Below are positions 27,704 through 37,387 of a stretch of DNA of 64,000 bases, one piece after another. The notes beneath the pieces are model-generated. The model did no database searches. It saw nothing but the letters and a program-made list of their open reading frames with translations, and was not told where the DNA came from. Location: positions 1,922,001-1,986,000 of the forward strand of contig NZ_AP027130.1 in NCBI RefSeq assembly GCF_027925145.1. The letters run 5' to 3'. The stretch is from Thermodesulfomicrobium sp. WS. GTDB lineage: Bacteria > Desulfobacterota > Desulfovibrionia > Desulfovibrionales > Desulfomicrobiaceae. Position numbers and translations under genes: made by a program. The first letter of the stretch is position 1. The number at the start of each line of letters is the position of its first letter.

Positions 27704-30236
27704 CCGAGCGCTCCAAGGCGGCGTACACCCGCTCCATGGGCAGACTTTGACGAAGCACCTGCGCCAAGCGGTCCAGGGCGGCGTTCACGTCGTACACCGC
27801 CCCTGGCCCGCGGGGCGCAAGCCCCAAACGAGCGCGCCAGCCATCCACCAGATGCCAGCGGAAGGGGTCGGCGTCGAAGAGGCCGTGGAGATACGTGCCC
27901 CACACCCGCTCGTGCCCCCAGCCGATGACGGTGCCGTCCGGCCGCACCACCACCGGCGTCACTTCCCCCAGCGGCCGGGTGCGGCCGTGGTGGATTTCGT
28001 AGCCGCAGAGCTCCAGGCCGCTGGGCAGGTGGCGGGCGGCGGTGGCCACCAGCTCCTTGGCAGGGGCAAACACCGTCTCCACGGCAAGCAGCCCCAAGGG
28101 CCGGGCCGGGAGGCGGCTCTCCACGCCCTCGGGGTCCGCGATGGCGGTCCCCAGCATCTGCAGCCCCCCGCAAATGCCAATGATCTCCACACCGCGGCGT
28201 ACCGCCTGCTGCAGGGCCGCGGCCAGACCGGAAGCATGGAGGAACTCCAAATCCTGGGCCACGCTGCGTGAGCCCGGCAGGATGATGACGCACGCCCCCT
28301 CCAGGTCTTCCGGGGTGCGGGCCCGCACCACCCGCACATCGGGCTCCAGCCGCAAGGGATCCACATCCGTGACATTGGCGATGCGCGGCAGATCCACCAC
28401 CGCCACGGTGACCGGACCTGCGCCATGCATCGCAGCCGCCGCCTTGAAGGCCACCGAGTCTTCGTCCGGAAGCCCCACGCGGTCCAGGTAGGGGACCACC
28501 CCCCACACCGGCCGCCCGGTAAAACGCTCCACGTAGTCCATGGCCGGGAGAAGAAGGTCCTGCCTGCCGCGAAACTTGTTCACCACAAAGCCGGCGACCA
28601 GGGCGCGCTCCCACGGTTCGAGCACCTCCATAGTGCCCACGAAGGACGCAAAGACCCCGCCGCGGTCGATGTCGCCCACCACGAGCACTAAGGCGCCTGC
28701 GTGCCGGGCCATGCGCAGGTTGACCACATCGTGGGCCTTGAGGTTCACCTCGGCGATGCTGCCGGCGCCTTCGAGTAGCACGGCCTCGGCCTCGGCAGCC
28801 AAACGGGCATAGGCATCGGTGATCACGGGCCAGAGTTTCTCCTTGGCCCGGTGGTAGCCGGCCACGTCCAGATCCGCCCAGGGTTTGCCCAAGACCATCA
28901 CCTGGGAACCCGTATCCGTACGCGGCTTGAGGAGCACCGGGTTCATGCGCACGTCCGGCGTGCGGCCGCACGCTGCCGCCTGCAGGGCCTGGGCCCGGCC
29001 CATCTCGCCGCCATCCGGGGTGACCGCGGAATTGAGGCTCATGTTCTGGGCCTTGAAGGGGACCACCCGCACCCCATCCTGCCACAACACCCGGCAGAGC
29101 CCGGCCACCAGCAGGCTCTTTCCCGCATCGGACGAACAGCCCGCCACCATGAGGGCCGGGGTGCGGCGCACGCGCCCCGGGCGGCGCACCCCAGCGCAGC
29201 ACTCCAGCGCCTCCACCAGCCGGGCGTGGTCTTCGGGGCGGCGCACGGCCAGGCGCACAAACCGGTGATCCAGGCCGGGGACGGTACCGCAGCCGCGGAT
29301 CAGGATGCCTTGGGCGGCCAGGTGCTGCACCACGGGCCGGGCGTCTGTGGCAAGTTCGCAGAGCACGTAATTGGCCTGTCCTGCGTACACCCGCCAGTGA
29401 AGACGGCGCGTGAGCTGCTCCACCAAATCCTGCCGCCACCAGGCCAGCGTACGCGCCGAGTCCTCGGCAAAAGCGACGTCGTCCAGGGCCGCCTGGGCCA
29501 CAGCCTGGGCCGGGCCGCAGACGTTCCACGGAGGCAGCACCGCTTCAAGGCGGCGGACGATTTCCGGGTCCGCTGCTGCAAGCCCCACCCGCAAGGCCGG
29601 GATGGCGTACATCTTGGTGAGGGATACGAGGACGACCACGTTGGCCTGGCCACCGGCCACCAACCGCGGCGTGTGCGGGGGCAGGAAGTCGGCAAAGGCC
29701 TCGTCCACCACGAACAGGCTCGCCGGGTGCCGCGCGGCAAGGGCCGTCACGGCCGGCACCGGCAAAGGCAGCCCCACGGGGTTTCCCGGATGCCCCAGCA
29801 TCACCAAGGCCGGACCCGCCACCAGCGCCCGCTCCACGGCCGCAAGATCCACCGCCAGCCCCGGCCCCGGCGGCACCAACTCCACCGTCATGCCCGCAGC
29901 CGCCGCAGCCCGGGGGTAGTCGCTGTAGCACGGCACCGGAATCACAGCACGGCCAAGCCCAGCCACCCGGGGCACGGCGAACACCAGCTCCGAAGCGCCC
30001 GCCCCCACCACCAGGCGCGCCTCGTCCACGCCGTAGCGCCGTGACGCCGCCTCGCGCACGGGCTCCGCCCGCGGCCAGGGGTAGTGCTGCACCGCATCGA
30101 GGCTGCGCGCCACCACGGCCCGCAGCCACGAAGGCGGCCCCAACGGGTTGATGCTGGCGGAGAAGTCCAGGATCTGCCCCACCCCGCATCCCAAGGCCCG
30201 AGCCGCGGCGTGGACCGCACCGCCGTGCGCAAGCAC
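27681..30236 (-). CDS. CobD-CobQ fusion: threonine-phosphate decarboxylase and cobyric acid synthase
   Basis: 851 residues in one frame. Residues 1-350 are a class I PLP fold: [14 protein letters not shown] at the start, [10 protein letters not shown], and the PLP Lys208 in [15 protein letters not shown]; this resembles CobD/CobC, which makes the aminopropanol arm. From about residue 362, [16 protein letters not shown] starts a complete Cob[38 protein letters not shown], the glutaminase Cys near 690 in [12 protein letters not shown], and GTYLHGLFD near the end. CobQ amidates four side chains of adenosylcobyrinic a,c-diamide. Starts at GTG behind GGAGGACAGG. Co-transcribed with the 161-residue gene upstream. 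Confidence 0.93.
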   Translation of the reverse strand: MLAHGGAVHAAARALGCGVGQILDFSASINPLGPPSWLRAVVARSLDAVQHYPWPRAEPVREAASRRYGVDEARLVVGAGASELVFAVPRVAGLGRAVIPVPCYSDYPRAAAAAGMTVELVPPGPGLAVDLAAVERALVAGPALVMLGHPGNPVGLPLPVPAVTALAARHPASLFVVDEAFADFLPPHTPRLVAGGQANVVVLVSLTKMYAIPALRVGLAAADPEIVRRLEAVLPPWNVCGPAQAVAQAALDDVAFAEDSARTLAWWRQDLVEQLTRRLHWRVYAGQANYVLCELATDARPVVQHLAAQGILIRGCGTVPGLDHRFVRLAVRRPEDHARLVEALECCAGVRRPGRVRRTPALMVAGCSSDAGKSLLVAGLCRVLWQDGVRVVPFKAQNMSLNSAVTPDGGEMGRAQALQAAACGRTPDVRMNPVLLKPRTDTGSQVMVLGKPWADLDVAGYHRAKEKLWPVITDAYARLAAEAEAVLLEGAGSIAEVNLKAHDVVNLRMARHAGALVLVVGDIDRGGVFASFVGTMEVLEPWERALVAGFVVNKFRGRQDLLLPAMDYVERFTGRPVWGVVPYLDRVGLPDEDSVAFKAAAAMHGAGPVTVAVVDLPRIANVTDVDPLRLEPDVRVVRARTPEDLEGACVIILPGSRSVAQDLEFLHASGLAAALQQAVRRGVEIIGICGGLQMLGTAIADPEGVESRLPARPLGLLAVETVFAPAKELVATAARHLPSGLELCGYEIHHGRTRPLGEVTPVVVRPDGTVIGWGHERVWGTYLHGLFDADPFRWHLVDGWRARLGLAPRGPGAVYDVNAALDRLAQVLRQSLPMERVYAALERSATTRCVP

Positions 30237-30247
30237 CCTGTCCTCCC

Positions 30248-30733
30248 TTAGTGCACCGTAGTGGAACTATGCTGCTTGACCTGATTTTTCAGGCTCTGCT
30301 CCATGTGCTTGGCCCCTTCTCCCTCGCGCCACTTCTCATAGACGTGCATCCACCAGTCGAAGCCGTAGATCTTCTCCATCAACTGGTCCTCGTGGAGCTC
30401 CACCCAGGTGTCAAAGAGGTACATCTCCACTTCAAAATCTTTGGAATCCAAGACGTTGGGCACCGTATTGGGCGCGAACTTCTTGCCCTCCACATAGAGC
30501 TGGAGGTACTCGCCCACGGCCTGCTGCGAAAGCTGCGGCGACAACGGCTCTTCCTGGAGCCGCTCCACCAACTCCCACATCTCCGGAAACGAGCGGCGCA
30601 TCTGCATCTCCTGCTCCGGGGAGAGGACGAGGCGCAAGCCATCCTCCGCTTCTTGAATAAAATAGTACCGCAGCCAAAACTCAAAATGAAACACTTTCGC
30701 AACTTCGCGCACCGCAGCTTTGGGAACACTCAT
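30248..30733 (-). CDS. Conserved protein of unknown function
   Basis: 161 residues, acidic and rich in aromatic residues (EFWLRYYFIQEAEDG, IYGFDWWMHVYEKWREG). No signal peptide or membrane segment. I do not recognise a domain. It lies 11 bases upstream of the CobD-CobQ gene and divergent from the mucR-like gene. The start has a GGAGATATGCC stretch just before it. Confidence 0.75.
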   Translation of the reverse strand: MSVPKAAVREVAKVFHFEFWLRYYFIQEAEDGLRLVLSPEQEMQMRRSFPEMWELVERLQEEPLSPQLSQQAVGEYLQLYVEGKKFAPNTVPNVLDSKDFEVEMYLFDTWVELHEDQLMEKIYGFDWWMHVYEKWREGEGAKHMEQSLKNQVKQHSSTTVH

Positions 30734-30790
30734 GGCATATCTCCTTCAAATAAATCCACGAAAAAAAACTCCAACAGCGCCTTCTGCATA

Positions 30791-30819
30791 TTGACAACAG
30801 AAAACTTTGTTCCTAGCAA
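30791..30819 (+). promoter_or_regulatory. Probable promoter of the mucR-like gene
   Basis: A perfect TTGACA (30791-30796), 17 bases, then TAGCAA. It is 40 bases before the ATG, and TAGGAGGACC is the ribosome site. The -10 matches only 3 of 6. Confidence 0.45.
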
Positions 30820-30859
30820 TCCGTATATGTTCATCGACCCACAATAGGAGGACCGACCT

Positions 30860-31267
30860 ATGGAAGATTATCTCAAACAGGCTCTGGAAATCGTTAAAGC
30901 ACAAGCCAGCGTGCGTACCATGACCGAAGAAGAAATCACCTCCATGCTCAAAAAATTGACCACGAGCATCCGTAACGTGGCCGTGGAAGCAGCTCCTGAA
31001 GAAGGAGAGCTGGTGGAGGGGATGGACCCCAAGAAGGCCATCCGCGAAAAGTCCATCACCTGCATGGAGTGCGGAAAGACCTTCAAGGTCCTCACCAAGC
31101 GCCATCTGGCCACCCATGGCCTGAGCCCCAAAGAATACAAAGAAAAATGGGGCTATAAGAAAGACACCTCCCTGGTGGCCAAGTCCCTGGCCCGCGACCG
31201 CCGCAAGAAGATGCAGGACATGCGGCTGTGGGAAAAGCGCGGCATCGCCAAGGCGTCTGCCGAGTAA
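30860..31267 (+). CDS. MucR-family zinc-finger transcriptional regulator
   Basis: 135 residues. The C-terminal half has the Ros/MucR DNA-binding zinc finger: CMECGKTFKVLTKRHLATHG (CxxC then HxxxH) followed by the family's LSPKEYKEKWGYKKDTSLV. The N-terminal half is helical, with an acidic patch (AAPEEGELVEGMDP). MucR proteins repress or activate exopolysaccharide, motility and other surface genes. A strong TAGGAGGA ribosome site. It is convergent with the radical-SAM gene, one base apart. Confidence 0.92.
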   Translation: MEDYLKQALEIVKAQASVRTMTEEEITSMLKKLTTSIRNVAVEAAPEEGELVEGMDPKKAIREKSITCMECGKTFKVLTKRHLATHGLSPKEYKEKWGYKKDTSLVAKSLARDRRKKMQDMRLWEKRGIAKASAE

Positions 31268-31268
31268 T

Positions 31269-33764
31269 CTATCCCTCCGTGGCGCGGTCGGCATCCATGC
31301 GCCGCGCCACCTTCACCACCCGTACCTGGGCCAAATCGAGGTCTGGGTCCACCGCCCGCAGCACCCAAAGCGGGCTCGCATAGCCTTCCACCTGCCAGGA
31401 GAGCGTCACCACCCAGCCGTTCTCCACGTCCCGCACCGCCTGCACCACGGCGCGCACGTCCACTGGCCGCGATCCCCGTTTGGAAGGCTTTTCCACCACC
31501 CATGACGAGGCCGCCGCCAGCGCCGCCCACTGCTCGGCCAAACGCTGGCGCGCCGCCGGGTCCACACACGTGACGGCAAAGTCCTCTTCCACGGCCTCGG
31601 CCATTTTGCCGGTAAGCGGCAGCGGGGTCACCTCCACCACGCGCATACCGGTGGGCAACTCGGCGCTGACCGCCTCGGCCATGGTCTGCGGTGCCACCTG
31701 CTCCCGGGTGAAGATTTCCATCTCCTCGCAAAGGCTCCCCACCCCCACCGGCAGGGCCCGGGCAAAGGACATGAGCGGCGCAGGATGAAACCCGGCGCTA
31801 AAGGCAAGGGGCACCCGGGCGCGGCGAAAAGCCCGCTCAAAAAGACGCTGCAGCTCCAATTGGCTCAGATATACGGCCGGGCCCAGGACGCTATAGCGCA
31901 TACGGAAACGTGCTGCACGCACCGTGAGGTCCACCTGCTCCACCGCCGGAGCCGCGGCCGCGGTCTCGGTTTCCGGCTGCAGGCGCGGGGCGAGCGCCCC
32001 GTCCTCTCCAGGACAGACCCCGCAGGCCCGGCAGGCGCCGAAGCGACAATCAGGCGTGGTCTTGCCCGCCAGGGCACGCGCCCGCTCGCGCAGCAGGAAT
32101 TCCCGTGTGACCCCGGCACTGAGATGATCCCATGGCAGCGGGGATTGCGGGTCGCGCGCGGCAAGGTAGGACTCCGGATCCACGCCGCAAGCCGCAAAGG
32201 CCTCCATCCAGCGGTCGAGTTGTAAGTGGTCTTCCCAGCTGGAAAGCACGGCCCCGCGGGCCAAGGCCGCCTCGATGACCGGCGCCAAGGCCCGGTCTCC
32301 ACGGGAGAACACGCCCTCCAGAAAGGTCATGGCCGGGCTGTGCCACTTGAGGCGCACAAACTTGTACGGCCGCACCGCCTGGCGCAAGAAGGCCAGCCGC
32401 CGCTCCACCTCGGCGCGCGAGATCTGCGCCTCCCATTGGAAGGGCGTATGCGCCTTGGGCACAAAAGGCGATACCGCCGCCGTCACCTGCAGGCGCTTGC
32501 GCGACGGCGCAGTCTCCGCCACCTTGCGGCACAAATCGATGATGCCGAGCAGGTCTTCATCGGTCTCCGTAGGCAGTCCAATCATGAAATAGAGTTTCAC
32601 CTGCTGCCATCCGCAGGCAAACGCCTGGGAGGTGTGGCGCAAAAGCGCCTCTTCGGTGATGCCTTTGTTGATGACATCGCGCAGCCGCTGGGTCCCGGCC
32701 TCGGGGGCCAAGGTGAGGCCGGTGCGCCGGATACTGGCCAAAAGGGCCATGAGCTCGGGCGGCACGGACCCCACCCGCAGGGACGGCAGGGCGATGGACA
32801 CCTGCTCCGCCCGGCACCGGGAGTAGGTTTCGGCAAAAAGGCGGGTGAGGCCGGTAAAGTCTCCGGTACTGAGGGACAAAAAAGACACTTCCTCGCTCCC
32901 GGTAGCCGCCAGCCCGTCCTCGATGAGCCGCGTGACCGTGGATACGGTCCGTTCGCGCACCGGCCGGTAGATCATGCCTGCCTGGCAAAACCGGCACCCA
33001 CGGGTGCACCCCCGGGCGATCTCTACGGTGAGGCGGTCGTGCACCGGTTTGCCAAAGGGCACGATCTGCTGCGTGGGGAAGGGCGCGGTGTCGAGCTGCG
33101 GCAGCGCACGCTTGCGCACCACGCCGGGGCCCTGCATGCGGCCGCTGGCGTCTGGGGTAAAAAATGCGGGGACGTAAAACCCAGGCATCCCAGAGAGATG
33201 CGTCAAGAGCTCCTGCCGGCTCCAACCCGCGGTCTTGGCCTGATCCACGGCGCGGGCCAGATCGAGCACCGCCTCTTCCCCGTCACCCAGCACCATGACA
33301 TCCACAAACGGCGCCAAGGGCTCGGCATTGAACACGCAACCGCCGCCAGCCACCACCAGGGGATGCTCGGGCCTGCGGTCCGCAGCGCGCAGCGGGATAC
33401 CCGCAAGCTCCAGCATCCACAGCACCGTGGTATAGCACAGCTCGTGGGTGAGGCTCACCAGCACCGCGTCCAACCGCCCCAAGGGGGTGTCGCTCTCCAG
33501 CGTCGCCAAGGGGACCTGACGTGCGCGCAAAAGCGCACCCACGTCCGGGCTGGGGGCAAACACCCGCTCCGCCCAGATCCATGGCTGCGCATTGAGCACC
33601 CCGTACAGGATGCGCTGCCCCAAATAGGACATCCCCACTTCATAGAGATCGGGAAAGGCCAGGGCCACATGGACCCGCACCGCGGCCGCATCCTTGTGCA
33701 CCGCACCGATTTCGGTGCCCAGGTAGTGGCTGGGCCGGGAAAAAAGAGGGAGGAGTTCTTTCAT
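31269..33764 (-). CDS. Fused radical-SAM protein (TIGR03960 plus TIGR03936/DUF2344)
   Basis: 831 residues. Residues 1-230 form a B12-binding-like start (VALAFPDLYEVGMSYLGQ, VLGDGEEAVLDLARA). The radical SAM core has its iron-sulfur ligands in CTRGCRFCQAG near residue 256. A Cys-rich patch (CRFGACRACGVCPGEDGA, about 585-600) follows. From about 635, RFRMRYSVLGPAVYLSQLELQRLFERAFRR starts the DUF2344 module. I know the family as conserved in anaerobes and linked to tRNA or ribosome biology, but the reaction is not known. It is alone in its transcription unit. Confidence 0.88.
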   Translation of the reverse strand: MKELLPLFSRPSHYLGTEIGAVHKDAAAVRVHVALAFPDLYEVGMSYLGQRILYGVLNAQPWIWAERVFAPSPDVGALLRARQVPLATLESDTPLGRLDAVLVSLTHELCYTTVLWMLELAGIPLRAADRRPEHPLVVAGGGCVFNAEPLAPFVDVMVLGDGEEAVLDLARAVDQAKTAGWSRQELLTHLSGMPGFYVPAFFTPDASGRMQGPGVVRKRALPQLDTAPFPTQQIVPFGKPVHDRLTVEIARGCTRGCRFCQAGMIYRPVRERTVSTVTRLIEDGLAATGSEEVSFLSLSTGDFTGLTRLFAETYSRCRAEQVSIALPSLRVGSVPPELMALLASIRRTGLTLAPEAGTQRLRDVINKGITEEALLRHTSQAFACGWQQVKLYFMIGLPTETDEDLLGIIDLCRKVAETAPSRKRLQVTAAVSPFVPKAHTPFQWEAQISRAEVERRLAFLRQAVRPYKFVRLKWHSPAMTFLEGVFSRGDRALAPVIEAALARGAVLSSWEDHLQLDRWMEAFAACGVDPESYLAARDPQSPLPWDHLSAGVTREFLLRERARALAGKTTPDCRFGACRACGVCPGEDGALAPRLQPETETAAAAPAVEQVDLTVRAARFRMRYSVLGPAVYLSQLELQRLFERAFRRARVPLAFSAGFHPAPLMSFARALPVGVGSLCEEMEIFTREQVAPQTMAEAVSAELPTGMRVVEVTPLPLTGKMAEAVEEDFAVTCVDPAARQRLAEQWAALAAASSWVVEKPSKRGSRPVDVRAVVQAVRDVENGWVVTLSWQVEGYASPLWVLRAVDPDLDLAQVRVVKVARRMDADRATEG

Positions 33765-33774
33765 GAGCCAAAGA

Positions 33775-33802
33775 CGAAAAAAGGGTGGGCCGGGCCACCC
33801 TT
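33775..33802 (-). terminator. Intrinsic terminator after the 114-residue gene
   Basis: AAGGGTGG and CCACCCTT form an 8-bp stem with a 6-base loop, followed on the minus strand by TTTTCGTCTTT. It falls between the stop of the 114-residue gene and the start of the radical-SAM gene. Confidence 0.8.
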
Positions 33803-33826
33803 CTCGGCGCGAAGACCGTCCGTGCC

Positions 33827-34171
33827 TTATTTGATGATTTTCCCGAAGTCCGTAACCTTGCCGCCCAAACCAGACAAATCCAGGCTGCCTGGGGTCGCCA
33901 AGGTGAGGTTGCTTGCGGCTTCCAGGTACTTGGTCTTGAGCTCTTCCGGCACGGACTTGTACTGGTAGAGCACATGGCGGCCGTCGATTTCCCCTTCTAT
34001 TTCCGTATCAAAGGGATAGCCAAAGGGGAGCAGGAGCATCTGCACCCCGCCTTGGGCCGTAGGCAAGGTCTGGAGCACCGCCGGATCCTGCAACACTTCC
34101 CGCTCCGCGTTCCACTTGCCCAGCACCATGTCGCCGTTTGCCAACTTTACAAGCCGGATATCGTATGCCAT
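33827..34171 (-). CDS. Small conserved protein, possible Sm-like fold
   Basis: 114 residues. Begins MAYDIRLVKLANGDMVLGKW, and the alternation of short strands (VQMLLLPFGYP, GRHVLYQYKSVPEELKTKYLEA) suggests a small beta-barrel, as in Sm-like or SH3-type proteins. The C-terminus is a Gly/Ser/Leu-rich flexible tail. The function is unknown. Divergent from cvpA, with an 80-base shared promoter region. Confidence 0.75.
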   Translation of the reverse strand: MAYDIRLVKLANGDMVLGKWNAEREVLQDPAVLQTLPTAQGGVQMLLLPFGYPFDTEIEGEIDGRHVLYQYKSVPEELKTKYLEAASNLTLATPGSLDLSGLGGKVTDFGKIIK

Positions 34172-34251
34172 GCGTTTGCCTCGCTTTTTGAGTTTCCAAA
34201 CACAAGATTGTTTTCTCTACGGAAGGCCGCTTCCCCCTGTCAAGGAACGCC

Positions 34252-34812
34252 ATGAATCTCCTGGACGCTGTGCTCATTGCCATTGCCACCGTCTTTACCG
34301 TGCGCGGGGTGCTGCGCGGCCTGGTCCTCGAGGTCGCCTCCCTGGCAGGCATCCTCGTCGGCTTCCTGGCGGCCAGTTCCAGCTACGAGCTTTTGGCCCC
34401 GTGGGTCATGCGCACGGCGCACCTCGGGGAAGGCGCTGCCCGCTGTGCCGCCTTCGTCCTCCTCTTGGCCGCCACGGTACTCCTGCTCCATGGAGCCGCC
34501 CGCCTGCTGCGGGGTTTTTTGCGCCTCGTATCCCTCGGTTGGCTGGACCGACTGGCCGGCGGGGCCATGGGGTTTGCCAAGGCCGGTGTACTGGCCTGTG
34601 TGGCGGTGCTGCTCGTGACCGCCTTCGTCCCGCCACATACCGATTTCATCGCCACCTCGCGGCTTGTCCCCCTCATCAACAAGGCCAACGAAGCCGCGCT
34701 CCAATATCTTGTCCCGGAAGACCTGCGCCGCCGCTTTGAAGCCGGCAAATCCGCCCTGGAGCGGCTGCGGAAACTTCCCCAAACCCTCGAGGAGATGCTC
34801 CATGGCTCCTGA
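34252..34812 (+). CDS. cvpA: CvpA-family membrane protein
   Basis: 186 residues with four transmembrane helices (first MNLLDAVLIAIATVFTVRGV) and the family's GRGLVLEVASLAGILVGF-type loop and LDRLAGGAMGFAKAG motif. CvpA is needed for colicin V production in E. coli and for envelope stress tolerance elsewhere. The C-terminus is helical and cytoplasmic or periplasmic (KSALERLRKLPQTLEEML). Overlaps mazG by 11 bases. Confidence 0.9.
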   Translation: MNLLDAVLIAIATVFTVRGVLRGLVLEVASLAGILVGFLAASSSYELLAPWVMRTAHLGEGAARCAAFVLLLAATVLLLHGAARLLRGFLRLVSLGWLDRLAGGAMGFAKAGVLACVAVLLVTAFVPPHTDFIATSRLVPLINKANEAALQYLVPEDLRRRFEAGKSALERLRKLPQTLEEMLHGS

Positions 34813-35581
34813 TCTCAGTGCGCTGCTTGCAGTCATCGATACCTTGCTCGGTCCTTCGGGCTGCCCCTGGGACCAGAAACAGACTCCCCACACCCTGGCC
34901 GAATACCTCTTGGAAGAGGCCTGCGAACTGGTGGACGCCATTCGCAGCGGCGATGTGGCGGCATGCGCCGAGGAATGGGGAGATACCCTCTTCATCCTCC
35001 TCTTCATCGGCCGTCTGCTGGAACGCGAGCTGCCCGATTTTCTCGCCCATGCCACCCGTGAGGCCGAGGCCAAGATGATCCGCCGCCATCCCCACGTCTA
35101 CGGGGAAGCGAGCAAAGAGATGACGAGCATCATCGCCACCTGGGAGCGCATCAAAAAGGCCGAGAAGGCGGAAAACGGCACGCCTCAAGGGGCCTTGGAC
35201 TCGGTTCCCGCCTCCCTGCCGCCCCTTGCCCGGGCCTACCGCATCCACTCCAAAGCGGCGCGGCTGGGCTTCACCTGGGCGAGCGACCGCGAGCAAGAGC
35301 ACAAGCTGGAAGAAGAGTGGGCGGAATGGCTGGCGGTGCGCGACGGAGAAGACGCCGGGCGCAAAGAAGAAGAGTTCGGCGACTACCTCTTCAGCCTCGT
35401 GGAGCATGGCCGCCGCCACGGCATCAAGGCCAATGCCGCCCTGCACCGGGCCATTGTCAAGTTCCTGCGGCGCTTTGCCCACATGGAAGCGCTCGCCCGC
35501 GCCCAAGGCAGCCGTCTGGAAGACCTGTCCCCTGCCGCCCAAGACCAGCTCTGGAAGCGCGCCAAGCGCGAAATCGGCTAA
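34802..35581 (+). CDS. mazG: Nucleoside triphosphate pyrophosphohydrolase MazG
   Basis: 259 residues with two MazG folds, as in E. coli. Hydrolyses NTPs to NMP and PPi, a house-cleaning role. First domain: GCPWDQKQTPHTLAEYLLEE, EACELVDAI and EEWGDTLF metal-site residues. Second domain: ARAYRIHSKAARLGFTW, EEEWAEWLA and EEEFGDYLFSLVEHGRR. The start ATG lies in the end of cvpA. It meets cmk tail to tail with a four-base overlap. Confidence 0.95.
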   Translation: MAPDLSALLAVIDTLLGPSGCPWDQKQTPHTLAEYLLEEACELVDAIRSGDVAACAEEWGDTLFILLFIGRLLERELPDFLAHATREAEAKMIRRHPHVYGEASKEMTSIIATWERIKKAEKAENGTPQGALDSVPASLPPLARAYRIHSKAARLGFTWASDREQEHKLEEEWAEWLAVRDGEDAGRKEEEFGDYLFSLVEHGRRHGIKANAALHRAIVKFLRRFAHMEALARAQGSRLEDLSPAAQDQLWKRAKREIG

Positions 35582-36240
35582 TCGTAGCCCATGTGCCTGA
35601 GGATCTGGGCGAGCACGCCCGCGGCATCCGTCTGCCCGGTATCGATGCAGATCGCATCGGGCGCCGGCCGCAGCGGGGCAATGGCGCGGTTGCGGTCCTG
35701 GTCGTCGCGGATGCGGATCTGGGTAGCCAGGCGATCTAGATCCGCATCCATGCCCATGGCCTGGAGTTGCGCATAGCGCCGCTGGGCGCGCACCATGGGA
35801 TCGGCATCCAAAAAGAACTTGTGGGGTGCCTGGGGAAAGACCACCGAGCCCATATCCCGCCCTTCGGCCACCAGGCTCACATCCGCGGCAATGAGCCGCT
35901 GGCTGCGGCGCAAGAATTCGCGCACCGCAGGGATCCGCCCCATGTGCGAGGCCCAGAGCCCCACTTCCTCGCTGCGGATGGCCGCAGGCACCGGCACGCC
36001 GTTGAGCAGCAGCGTGGAATGCTCCCCGGTGTCTTCGAGCTCGAAGTCCATGCGCGACAAGGCCCGCAGCAGGTCGTCCTGAGGCAGTTCCCACGCCCCC
36101 TCTCCCAGACTCCAGGCCACGGCCCGGAACATGGCGCCGGTATCCAAGTAGGCGATGCCCAGGCGCTGGGCGAGCATGCGCGCCACCGTGGTCTTGCCCA
36201 CCCCCGCCGGCCCATCCAAGGTCACGATGAGACGACTCAT
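35578..36240 (-). CDS. cmk: Cytidylate kinase
   Basis: 220 residues. Phosphorylates CMP and dCMP. P-loop DGPAGVGKTTVARML, LDTGAMFRAVAW, EEVGLWAS, and VAEGRDMGSVVFPQAPHKFFLDA are the family's substrate and lid motifs; RIRDDQDRNRAIAPLRPA is near the C-terminus. The start is the ATG giving MSRLIVTLDGP behind GGGGAGG. Follows hisC on the minus strand with a 40-base gap. Confidence 0.96.
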   Translation of the reverse strand: MSRLIVTLDGPAGVGKTTVARMLAQRLGIAYLDTGAMFRAVAWSLGEGAWELPQDDLLRALSRMDFELEDTGEHSTLLLNGVPVPAAIRSEEVGLWASHMGRIPAVREFLRRSQRLIAADVSLVAEGRDMGSVVFPQAPHKFFLDADPMVRAQRRYAQLQAMGMDADLDRLATQIRIRDDQDRNRAIAPLRPAPDAICIDTGQTDAAGVLAQILRHMGYD

Positions 36241-36280
36241 GGCCGGCCTCCCCAAGCGCACCTGCCAAGCATCCATCCGA

Positions 36281-37378
36281 TCATGCCAGCACCTCCTCCA
36301 GGTGACGGATCAAAAGGCGGTTTTCCGCCGCCGTGCCCACGCTTACCCGCAGCCATTGCGGCATGCCGTAGCTGGCAAGCGGCCGGATGATGATGCCGCG
36401 ACCTAGCAGCGCATGGAAGACCTCGTCCGCAGGCTTGGGCGGACAAAACATGAGAAAATTGGCCTGCGAGGGCCGCGGCGAACACCCCAGCCGCGAAAGC
36501 TCCTCGAAGAGATAGGCCCGCCCTTCCAGGACCACCCGCCGGGTCTCTTCCACAAAGATCTCGTCCTCCAGGGCTGCAAGCCCGGCCTGCTCGGCGAGCA
36601 CATTGACGCTGAAGGGGAGCTTGACCCGCAAGAGGAGGTCCGCCAGCTCTGGCGCCATGACCCCAAAACCCAAGCGCAGCCCTGCCAGGCCGTACATCTT
36701 GGAAAAGGTGCGCAGGACCACCAGGCGCGGGTGCGCCGCCACCTGTGCAAGCACCGTGTAGTGCTCCATGGGGTCGGCGAAGTCCACGTACGCCTCGTCC
36801 ACCACCAGCAGGGTGCGGCGGGGAAGGCGGGCAAGGAGGTCCAGCACAGCCGCTGCCGGCACCGCGTGGCCCGAAGGGTTGTCGGGATTGGTGAGGAAGA
36901 CCAGCGCGGTATGCTCCGTGGCTGCGGCCGCCAAGGCATCCAGATCGAAATCCAGACTCTCGGGCAGCGGCACCTGGCGCAAGGGGATGCCCGCAAACCG
37001 GGACTGGGTCTCGTAGATGCTAAAACACGGCCGAAAGGCGAGCACATGGTCTTCCCCGGGCCGGGGGACCACCCGGATAAGGAGGTCGATGATCTCATCC
37101 GAGCCGTTGCCCGCCACCACCATGGCCGGGTCCACCCCCACATGCCGGGCGATGGCCGCACTGAGCCGCGGGGTGCCTGCCTGGGCATAGCGGAAGGCCA
37201 AGGGTGCGGCCCGGCGCAAGCGCTCCTGCACCACCGGCGAAGTCCCCAGCGGATTTTCATTGCTGGCCATCTTGATCACCTGGGAAAGGCCGTACTGGTC
37301 CTGAATTTCCTCGATGGAGCGGCCCGGCACGTAGGGCCGAAAGGCCTCCACTTCCGGGCGCACACAAAGTCGGTCCAT
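36281..37378 (-). CDS. hisC: Histidinol-phosphate aminotransferase
   Basis: 365 residues. PLP enzyme of histidine synthesis. Seen: IKMASNENPLGTSP, AGNGSDEIIDLLIR, LTNPDNPSGHAVP, VVDEAYVDFAD and the PLP lysine in RTFSKMYGLAGLRLGFG. Not next to other his genes (hisHF is 9 kb away). Follows uxs with a nine-base gap. Confidence 0.97.
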   Translation of the reverse strand: MDRLCVRPEVEAFRPYVPGRSIEEIQDQYGLSQVIKMASNENPLGTSPVVQERLRRAAPLAFRYAQAGTPRLSAAIARHVGVDPAMVVAGNGSDEIIDLLIRVVPRPGEDHVLAFRPCFSIYETQSRFAGIPLRQVPLPESLDFDLDALAAAATEHTALVFLTNPDNPSGHAVPAAAVLDLLARLPRRTLLVVDEAYVDFADPMEHYTVLAQVAAHPRLVVLRTFSKMYGLAGLRLGFGVMAPELADLLLRVKLPFSVNVLAEQAGLAALEDEIFVEETRRVVLEGRAYLFEELSRLGCSPRPSQANFLMFCPPKPADEVFHALLGRGIIIRPLASYGMPQWLRVSVGTAAENRLLIRHLEEVLA

Positions 37379-37387
37379 GCATGCTCC

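Noticed and set aside
27628-29529. A 633-codon frame overlapping the CobD-CobQ gene
   Set aside because: Same strand, other frame, with Gly/Arg-rich shadow composition; the CobD-CobQ frame has clear motifs.
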